A DNA stretch of 9,742 nt from Chloroflexota bacterium (GTDB lineage: Bacteria; Chloroflexota; Anaerolineae; Anaerolineales; Villigracilaceae). A model generated the notes under the pieces. The model had not been told where the DNA came from and searched no databases. It saw only the letters and a list, made by a program, of their open reading frames with translations. A program made the position numbers and the translations under genes. The first letter of the stretch is position 1, and each line of letters opens with the position of its first letter. Shown here piece by piece: positions 4,929 through 9,742 of the stretch. The stretch is taken from positions 1 through 9,742 of the forward strand of contig JACPVB010000127.1 in the NCBI GenBank assembly GCA_016191985.1. The letters run 5' to 3'.

Positions 4929-5311
4929 GTTAGTTTTTGCAAGAGCGGGGGACCGAGGAGGAGCAAACCGACCAGGACAGCGGCCATGGCTGCAACCAGC
5001 ACTGCCGCCGCGCCAACATCCTTGCCGATCTTCGCAAGCGGATGCGTACCCGGGCTGGCGAGATCAACAGTGACCTCGATGGATGTGTTGATGAACTCGG
5101 CAGTGAATACCAGTGCGGCCGTGAGGATGATCATTGCCCAGTCACCTGCCGAAATTTTCAGCCACAACCCAACCATGAAAACCGCCGTCGCGATGGCGCT
5201 GTGAATCCATGTGTTGCGCTGGGTCCGCAAGACGTAATGCCATCCATGAATGGCATGGCGGAATGAATGAACACGGGAGATAAGAAATTGTTTCATCGAA
5301 GTAATTTTCAT
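4907..5311 (-). CDS. dgkA: Diacylglycerol kinase family (DgkA/undecaprenol kinase-like), 134 aa
   Basis: Small integral membrane kinase with three predicted helices (about 37-52, 58-75 and 100-121). The catalytic signature FTAEFINTSIEVTVD holds Glu72, Asn75, Glu79 and Asp83, equivalent to the E-x-x-N-x-x-x-E core of the family, followed by HPLAKIGKDVGAAAVL with Lys97-Asp98. In most bacteria outside the Proteobacteria this protein phosphorylates undecaprenol or diacylglycerol, recycling lipid carrier for cell-wall synthesis. The N-terminal basic R-x-x-S-F-x-H-A-x-x-G-W segment (13-24) is also typical. The ATG has no good ribosome site. The final residues TLITAH and the stop are encoded by the heptad repeat, so the C-terminus has been replaced or extended by repeat DNA. 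It lies 65 bp downstream of ybeY in the same cluster. Confidence 0.92.
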   Translation of the reverse strand: MKITSMKQFLISRVHSFRHAIHGWHYVLRTQRNTWIHSAIATAVFMVGLWLKISAGDWAMIILTAALVFTAEFINTSIEVTVDLASPGTHPLAKIGKDVGAAAVLVAAMAAVLVGLLLLGPPLLQKLTTLITAH

Positions 5312-5376
5312 CCACTGGGCGACCCTTCAGGATTACCGAATTGCTTTGAGAAATATTGTCGGGTCGTCGCTATGAT

Positions 5377-5823
5377 TTATTCCTGAATTTTGATGCGACC
5401 CAGGCCGAGTCTTTCCAAAACCTTTTCCTGCTCGGCCCACATGCGGGCTTTTTCCTCCGCCTCGGCATGGTCGTGACCAAGCAAATGCAAAACGCCATGC
5501 ACAACCAGCAATTGCACCTCGGCTTCGAGCGGGTGACCGGCAGACTGCGCCTGCTGGGCTGCGCGAGGGATCGAGATGAGGATGTCTCCCAGGTAGGTGG
5601 AGCCGGTTTCAGGGTCCGATTCAGAGGCGGGGAAGGAGAGCACGTCGGTGGGAGCATCCACGCCGAGGAAATTGCGATTCAGTTCGTGCAGTTGCGCGTC
5701 ATCTGTCAGGACGATGGTAATGTCTGCATCGGCAGATTCAGGTTCGAGGTCAAGGGTGAGGCGGGCGGCTCTTTCAAGCAGGGCCGATTCCAAAAAATCC
5801 TGTTGGTTATCTATGTGAATCAT
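5377..5823 (-). CDS. ybeY: Endoribonuclease YbeY (16S rRNA maturation), 148 aa
   Basis: The zinc site HGVLHLLGHDH at 109-119 gives the H-x3-H-x5-H ligands His109, His113 and His119, the hallmark of the UPF0054/YbeY family. The upstream TDVLSFP (59-65) and GDILISIPRA (79-88) strands are also conserved, and the C-terminal EEKARMWAEQEKVLERLG helix is standard. YbeY is a single-strand endoribonuclease acting in 16S rRNA 3'-end processing and ribosome quality control. The start codon overlaps the stop of the HD phosphodiesterase gene by 4 bp, so translation is coupled; GAGAAAAG upstream is only a weak ribosome site. Length is normal. The neighbourhood with yqfF and dgkA is the classic one. Confidence 0.95.
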   Translation of the reverse strand: MIHIDNQQDFLESALLERAARLTLDLEPESADADITIVLTDDAQLHELNRNFLGVDAPTDVLSFPASESDPETGSTYLGDILISIPRAAQQAQSAGHPLEAEVQLLVVHGVLHLLGHDHAEAEEKARMWAEQEKVLERLGLGRIKIQE

Positions 5824-7931
5824 TTTTCTTTTCTCGCAGTAAGCATGGTCGAATCCTGGTCTGGCACTTTGGCGTTGGGATATTGAATGCGTGGATGATA
5901 GGTTCCGCGCAGCGTGGTGACAAAGGATTCGGTGATGAGGTTGAGGTCGCGCAGGGTTAATAGGGTATCGTCAAGCTGGTTGAATTTTTGAACCGTGTCG
6001 ATGACGCTGTGCACGAGTTTCCGTATATTGTCATCGTCGTCGGGACGCTCTGCGCGAGCGCGGGCTTCGGTGGCATCCGCCAGCATAAGCAGGGCGGTTT
6101 CGCGCGAAGTTGGGCGCGGGCCGGGGTAACGGAATTTTTCAATATCCACTTTGGTCACATCGTTGCCGGCCGCCTCCATGGCCTGATTGTATTGGTAGCG
6201 CGTGATGAGCGTGCCGTGGTGTTCGAGGATAAAGTCGTGCAGGCGGCGCGGGAGGCGGTGTTTTCTTGCAAGCTGAATGCCATCGGTCACGTGGCGGATG
6301 ATGGTGGCGGCGACTTCTTCGGGGTCGATATCGTGATGGGTGTTGACGCTGCCAGGAATTTGATTCTCGATGAAGAAGGTGGGGTTGAGCGCTTTGCCAA
6401 TATCGTGGAATTGCGCGCCGACCCGTGTGAGCAGGGGGTCGGCGCCGATCTTCTCTGCGGCTTGTTCGGCAAGGTTGGCTACCTGCAAACTGTGTTGATA
6501 CGTGCCGGGCGCGCTGCGCAGGAAAAATTGCAACAACGGAGAATCGGGGCGGGATATATCGAGCAATTGCAGGGATGTGGTGAGGCCGAGGATTTGCGCA
6601 AAAAGATATTGAAGCAAAAGTGTGATGCTCGCAGCTGCGAAACCCGAAAAGGCGACGATGCCCAAAAATTGAACAATGCCCAGCCAGTCTGGCGGAAAAA
6701 ACGGCAGGCGGTAGGCAATGAGCACCGCCATACCTGAAAGCGCTATTGCAATCCCCGCGCGCAGGAAACCCCAAAAGCGGCGGGCAGGACCAAGCGCCAG
6801 GAGGCCGATCAGGGAGGAAAGCATGTAATAAGGAGCAAGGTCAAAAGTGTTGGAAAGCCCGTAGGCCGCCAGCAAACAAAGCGGGATCGAGATGACAAGC
6901 CCCACTTCCAGACCAAACAACGTGGCAAGCAATAAACCGGCCGCCTGCACGGGATAGCCATAGGGTGCGAGTGTGCGGTCTGTAAAAAGACGCGCGCCAA
7001 TCAAAAAAGCAATGAATATTATCGCGATCACAAGCAGGCTGCGTGGATCGTTCATCACCACCAGACGTCTACGACGATAAAAATAAAGCGGCACAAGGAC
7101 AGCCGAAAGTATGATGATGGCGGACGCGCCAAGCATATCCTCCCAGCGCTGGCCGGGATGGATCATGCCCAATAGTTGAAAGGCTTCCTCATCCGCCGGG
7201 GTGATGACTTCACCGGCAGGGACGATGGTCTCCCCTATTTTGTAGGTTTGCACCACCGGCTTGACCGCATCCCGCGCGGCCTGGCGGGCGGCGTTGGTCA
7301 GCTCTTCGCTGTAGAAACTGTTTGGGATGATGAATGCAGCCACCAGTTCCGTGACAAGCCCGGCCTGCTGTTCATTCAACGTGAGGCTGACAGACGATGA
7401 AATACCCGCCTGAGTGGATTCCACCCTGTCCTCATAGACGGCGCGGCGCATGACAGATTCCAACACCCGCAAGGCTTCTGATTGCACAATCTCCCAACGG
7501 GAATCGGAGATGCCAAGGACGTAATCCACGGTTTCGAGTTTCAAGCGCACATCGCTCAATGCAACGAGGTTGGATTTCCTTTCATCCACCGTGAAATTGG
7601 GGTTGGCACGGACAGATGTGATGTATTGCATGGCCGTACGCAACCGCTCGATCTGCTGGCGGGTAATGGCGGAGTCCGGTGTACTGTAGACAGGTTGCAC
7701 CGCACTCTCAGCGGCCTTGCGCGCTTCTTCGGTGCGGATGTCGCTGACGTATTCAATATCACGCGGGGCTTGCAGGGTGACCTGCGCCACATCCCCCACT
7801 GTCAACGACTGGCTGGTGGAACGCAGGCTGATTGGCAGTGTTAACGTGGCAAAGGAAACAAGGCTGACCGCTACGATCAGCCCGGTCTGCAGGACGCGAA
7901 TGCGGGTTGAAATGAAGGTACGTGCTGACAT
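5820..7931 (-). CDS. pgpH: 7TM-HD family cyclic-di-AMP phosphodiesterase (PgpH/YqfF), 703 aa
   Basis: Domain order is that of the 7TMR-HD family: an N-terminal membrane helix (about 13-35), a large extracytoplasmic 7TMR-HDED domain (about 40-262), a bundle of membrane helices (about 268-450, the first followed by a basic YRRRRL), and a cytoplasmic HD domain. The metal site is intact: GTYQHSLQVANLAEQAA (His480), QFHDIGK (His509-Asp510), THHDI (His532/533), IIRHV (His547), ILEHHGT (His571/572) and LADATEA (Asp619). Family members hydrolyse cyclic di-AMP to pApA and so affect osmolyte transport and wall homeostasis. The ATG at 7931 is the first possible start, as an in-frame stop lies a short way upstream; no ribosome site is seen. 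It is 59 bp from yqeY and overlaps ybeY by 4 bp. Confidence 0.93.
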   Translation of the reverse strand: MSARTFISTRIRVLQTGLIVAVSLVSFATLTLPISLRSTSQSLTVGDVAQVTLQAPRDIEYVSDIRTEEARKAAESAVQPVYSTPDSAITRQQIERLRTAMQYITSVRANPNFTVDERKSNLVALSDVRLKLETVDYVLGISDSRWEIVQSEALRVLESVMRRAVYEDRVESTQAGISSSVSLTLNEQQAGLVTELVAAFIIPNSFYSEELTNAARQAARDAVKPVVQTYKIGETIVPAGEVITPADEEAFQLLGMIHPGQRWEDMLGASAIIILSAVLVPLYFYRRRRLVVMNDPRSLLVIAIIFIAFLIGARLFTDRTLAPYGYPVQAAGLLLATLFGLEVGLVISIPLCLLAAYGLSNTFDLAPYYMLSSLIGLLALGPARRFWGFLRAGIAIALSGMAVLIAYRLPFFPPDWLGIVQFLGIVAFSGFAAASITLLLQYLFAQILGLTTSLQLLDISRPDSPLLQFFLRSAPGTYQHSLQVANLAEQAAEKIGADPLLTRVGAQFHDIGKALNPTFFIENQIPGSVNTHHDIDPEEVAATIIRHVTDGIQLARKHRLPRRLHDFILEHHGTLITRYQYNQAMEAAGNDVTKVDIEKFRYPGPRPTSRETALLMLADATEARARAERPDDDDNIRKLVHSVIDTVQKFNQLDDTLLTLRDLNLITESFVTTLRGTYHPRIQYPNAKVPDQDSTMLTARKEK

Positions 7932-7990
7932 AAAAAGGTACCACGAAGAAAACAGGCATGGTCAACACGCCCGCTCCTGCGCGGCAAAAA

Positions 7991-8437
7991 TTACTTTGTG
8001 AGCAATTCTTTGACGGTTGAACTGATCATGTCGTTGGGTGCGCGCCCAGCCACTTTGGGCATGACGATCTTCATCACCTTGCCCATGTCACTCGGCGCGG
8101 AAGCGCCCGTCTCTGCAATGGCGGCTTGAACGAGAGAGCGCAATTCCTCAGCGGGCATGGCTTTCGGCAGGAAAACCTCCAGTACTTTGATCTCGACTTC
8201 ATTTTCACCGACAAGGTCGGGGCGATTGGCTTTCTTCGCCTCTTCGATTGCCTCGCGTCGGTTCTTGATCTCTTTTTGGATCAACGCCACGACCGCAAGG
8301 TCTTCGAGCGGAGCTTGCTTGTCCACTTCCGCCTGTTTGACGGCGGCCAGCACCATGCGAACGGTGCGCTTGCGGACTTCGTCTCCGCTTTTCATGGCAT
8401 CTTTCACTGATTCGTTAAGTTGTGTTTTTGTATCCAT
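7991..8437 (-). CDS. yqeY: GatB/YqeY domain-containing protein, 148 aa
   Basis: A full-length stand-alone YqeY: an N-terminal helical domain with LNESVKDAMKSGDEVRKRTVRMVLAAVKQAEVDK (8-40), KEIKNRREAIEEAKKANRPDL (55-75), EVEIKVLEVFLPKAMPAEEL (79-98), and a C-terminal GatB-tail-like domain with MGKVMKIVMPKVAGRAPNDMISSTVKELL (118-146). The family resembles the tRNA-binding end of the GatB subunit of glutamyl-tRNA amidotransferase; its exact role is unsettled, with tRNA or amidotransferase association suggested. It is cytosolic. A TATAAT seven bases before the ATG suggests a leaderless transcript and makes this the likely first gene of the yqeY-pgpH-ybeY-dgkA cluster. Confidence 0.95.
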   Translation of the reverse strand: MDTKTQLNESVKDAMKSGDEVRKRTVRMVLAAVKQAEVDKQAPLEDLAVVALIQKEIKNRREAIEEAKKANRPDLVGENEVEIKVLEVFLPKAMPAEELRSLVQAAIAETGASAPSDMGKVMKIVMPKVAGRAPNDMISSTVKELLTK

Positions 8438-8450
8438 GATTTTGATTATA
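8438..8450 (-). promoter_or_regulatory. -10 element TATAAT with leaderless spacing, yqeY operon
   Basis: On the - strand a perfect TATAAT (8450 to 8445) is followed by seven bases and the yqeY ATG. There is no Shine-Dalgarno sequence in between and no recognisable -35 box 16-18 bp upstream, where the sequence is A/T-rich. Confidence 0.6.
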
Positions 8451-8493
8451 CCTTTTATCTTTGGTTGAAAATTTTTTTATTTACTTACCTGCT

Positions 8494-8607
8494 GACGCAT
8501 GTGCGTCGCACCTTACCTAATTAAAATCATCTTCACGAGTAGATTCTGCCTGTTAGTGGAAAATTTCCATCCGTTTGGTCCCCATTCGGGGATGATATGC
8601 GACGCAC
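8494..8607. repeat. Inverted-repeat-rich intergenic region
   Basis: GTGCGTCGCA (8501-8510) recurs as the exact complement TGCGACGCAC (8598-8607), 87 bp apart. The left copy is also part of a local hairpin, GACGCA-TG-TGCGTC (8494-8507). Between the arms lie a 13-base near-palindrome TGGAAAATTTCCA (8557-8569) and a short hairpin TCCCC-ATTC-GGGGA (8579-8592). The region separates the Het-C-like gene from yqeY (174 bp). No gene, T-run or riboswitch is recognised; it may be a palindromic repeat or end-of-transcript structure. Confidence 0.6.
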
Positions 8608-8611
8608 TTGC

Positions 8612-9235
8612 TTATTTATCCACAAAACGCACGAACATTTCGGGAGTGAGCAGTTTTTGCAAAAGCTCAAATTCAAATTGCGTGCGTTTGACAGCGGCGG
8701 CGCGGGCGTAGGCGAAGTTTGGTCCCTGTTGTGGAGAATCGAGATTCATGCGTCCATGCGAATCGTGCGGTAAAAGTTTTAGGGAGAATTTGCGAAGGAA
8801 TGGAATAAAGTACAGCACATCCATCGGGAAGTAGATTTTTCCAGAGCAAAGGTCCGGGCTGCGGAGAATGTCCTTTTGAACAGGGTCAATTTCGGGCGGG
8901 GGCGGAGGCGTGCCGTTGTGTCCGTCAAGCCACATCGAGACGTAATTCGAATGGGCGTAGAAATCCTGCGCGGTGTGAAGCAATTTCCCAAACGCGATCC
9001 ATGCGGAAAGGAGGCCGGGCGAAAGCAGGGTGGCGATCACATAGCCGCGTTGTTCGATAATATAGCGATCCCCCTTTTCGATGGCGTTGTTGTCGTAATG
9101 GATTTCATCGTGGCCGAACTGGTTGCGCCATGAATCCTGTTTGAGGTTGGCGGCAATGATGATCTCCAGCGCGCGCGGGCTGAAGTGCGGGCTGAGCGCC
9201 TCTCGGGTCATTTCTTCGTGTACGGGTACAAGCAT
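8612..9235 (-). CDS. Het-C / zinc-dependent phospholipase C-like protein, 207 aa
   Basis: The core FGKLLHTAQDFYAHSNYV (82-99; His87, Asp91, His95) is the diagnostic H-x-x-x-D-x-x-x-H of the zinc-dependent phospholipase C / Het-C fold. Other likely ligands are His6 in VHEEMTREAL, His42/His46 in FGHDEIHYD, and His157/His160 in LPHDSHGRMNLDSP, a segment with the family's H-x-x-L-N-x-D-S pattern. The helical C-terminus follows. Family members are metal-dependent phospholipases or, in Het-C, heterokaryon-incompatibility proteins. Here there is no signal peptide or membrane segment, so it is probably cytosolic, which sets it apart from secreted phospholipases; the substrate is unknown. It has its own TATAAT box and is divergent from the cobalamin adenosyltransferase gene. 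Confidence 0.78.
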   Translation of the reverse strand: MLVPVHEEMTREALSPHFSPRALEIIIAANLKQDSWRNQFGHDEIHYDNNAIEKGDRYIIEQRGYVIATLLSPGLLSAWIAFGKLLHTAQDFYAHSNYVSMWLDGHNGTPPPPPEIDPVQKDILRSPDLCSGKIYFPMDVLYFIPFLRKFSLKLLPHDSHGRMNLDSPQQGPNFAYARAAAVKRTQFEFELLQKLLTPEMFVRFVDK

Positions 9236-9247
9236 TTCAAAATTATA
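9236..9247 (-). promoter_or_regulatory. -10 element TATAAT with leaderless spacing, Het-C-like gene
   Basis: On the - strand TATAAT (9247 to 9242) is followed by six bases (TTTGAA) and the ATG at 9235. No ribosome site is present in this short gap. It is one half of a back-to-back promoter pair in a 46-bp divergent spacer. Confidence 0.6.
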
Positions 9248-9269
9248 AGCGAGGCACAGGATAAGTGGT

Positions 9270-9281
9270 TATAATGCGCGC
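9270..9281 (+). promoter_or_regulatory. -10 element TATAAT with leaderless spacing, cobalamin adenosyltransferase gene
   Basis: TATAAT at 9270-9275 is followed by six bases (GCGCGC) and the ATG at 9282. No ribosome site, no -35 match. The two divergent -10 boxes are 22 bp apart, so each promoter's upstream contacts would overlap the other. Confidence 0.6.
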
Positions 9282-9742
9282 ATGACTTTTTATACCGCAA
9301 AAGGCGACGACGGCACGACAGGTTTGCTTGGCGAGGGCCGCGTCCCGAAATATCATGTCCGCATGGAGGCGATTGGCGCGTTGGATGAGGCGTCCGCTGC
9401 GTTGGGACTGGCCCGCGCCCAATGCACTGCGCCTCAGACTCCGCCGATCCTGCTCGAGACCCAACGAGATTTATACAAGCTGATGGCGGAGGTTGCCGCC
9501 ACGCCGGAGAATGCGAAGCAATTTCATTTCATCGATGAAGCGCGCGTAGCCTGGCTGGAAAAGCAGACCGACGAGATCAGCGCGATGATCGAGATGCCGA
9601 AGGAATTCATTTTGCCAGGTGATACGCTTGGCGGAGCGGCGCTTTCGCTGGCGCGCGCCATCATCCGCAGGGCAGAGCGGCGCGTGGTGAGTCTCTTCGA
9701 CGAAGAGGAAATATCCAACCCGGATTTGCAGCGTTATTTGAA
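9282..9742 (+). CDS. PduO-type cob(I)alamin adenosyltransferase, 3' end outside window
   Basis: The first 153 codons are present and open to the window edge; the family is about 180-190 residues, so only the last helix is missing. The N-terminus FYTAKGDDGTTGLLG (3-17) is the ATP-binding loop, YT-x-x-GD-x-GTT, followed by EAIGALDEASAALGLAR (29-45) with the conserved Asp35-Glu36, and FILPGDTLGGAALSLARAIIRRAERRVV (109-136) with the active-site Arg cluster (Arg125, Arg129, Arg130, Arg133) and Glu132. The enzyme adenosylates cob(I)alamin with ATP to give coenzyme B12, in the cytosol, usually as a trimer. No other B12-dependent gene is in view. Reading starts at 9282 because the family begins two or three residues before YT-x-x-GD. 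Confidence 0.92.
   Translation, partial: MTFYTAKGDDGTTGLLGEGRVPKYHVRMEAIGALDEASAALGLARAQCTAPQTPPILLETQRDLYKLMAEVAATPENAKQFHFIDEARVAWLEKQTDEISAMIEMPKEFILPGDTLGGAALSLARAIIRRAERRVVSLFDEEEISNPDLQRYL

Noticed and set aside
5320..5366. CGACCC / GGGTCG inverted pair in the ybeY-dgkA gap as a terminator
   Set aside because: Only 6 bp with a 35-base loop and no T-run; CGACCC also occurs by chance again at 5396.
5356..5886. A 176-codon + strand open frame opposite ybeY
   Set aside because: Shadow of ybeY and the end of pgpH; the - strand proteins are fully explained by family motifs.
5988..6737. A 249-codon + strand open frame opposite the HD phosphodiesterase gene
   Set aside because: It is an antisense shadow in a G/C-rich gene whose own protein has intact family motifs; no ribosome site or recognisable domain.

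Overview
The window looks like chromosomal DNA of an uncultured or environmental bacterium, most likely a Chloroflexota of the Anaerolineae type. This is an inference. It rests on the cytosolic gene repertoire, the mixture of short A/T-rich promoters with G/C-rich genes, the repeat-filled intergenic gaps, and small genes of the DUF7718/DUF5647 kind. No rRNA, tRNA, CRISPR array, transposase or phage gene is visible.

Layout, left half (+ strand): the end of an M23-type peptidase (to 391); a 14-unit heptanucleotide repeat filling the whole gap (391-488); a short-chain dehydrogenase-like gene overlapping a DinB-fold gene by 4 bp (490-1574); an orphan NarL/FixJ response regulator (1617-2273); a terminator followed by a palindromic repeat (2291-2477); a RimJ/RimL-like acetyltransferase (2487-3053); and a two-gene module of small conserved proteins closed by an 18-bp perfect inverted repeat (3172-3806).

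Layout, right half (mostly - strand): reading leftwards from 9235, a Het-C / zinc-phospholipase-C-like protein, then yqeY, a 7TM-HD cyclic-di-AMP phosphodiesterase (pgpH/yqfF), ybeY, dgkA and an endonuclease IV-like TIM-barrel gene. The yqfF-ybeY-dgkA order is a widely conserved bacterial arrangement linking nucleotide signalling, rRNA maturation and lipid-carrier recycling; PhoH, often in this cluster, is absent. At the right edge (+ strand, from 9282) a PduO-type cobalamin adenosyltransferase begins and runs off the window. It is divergent from the Het-C-like gene, with only 46 bp between their start codons.

The most interesting signals are not gene content but architecture. (1) At least five transcription-unit first genes carry a TATAAT-like hexamer ending exactly 6-7 nt before the ATG, which predicts leaderless mRNAs. 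Three downstream or clustered genes carry Shine-Dalgarno sequences instead. (2) Two different 7-bp-period repeat tracts occupy gaps, and one runs into the 3' end of dgkA. (3) A 43-bp direct repeat supplies the last ten codons and stop of the acetyltransferase, and its second copy lies beside a three-way-junction palindrome. (4) The SDR-like protein has Ala where the catalytic Ser should be and lacks the usual C-terminus. No clearly new multi-gene system is evident. The small two-gene module at 3172-3761 is the best candidate for an uncharacterised functional unit.
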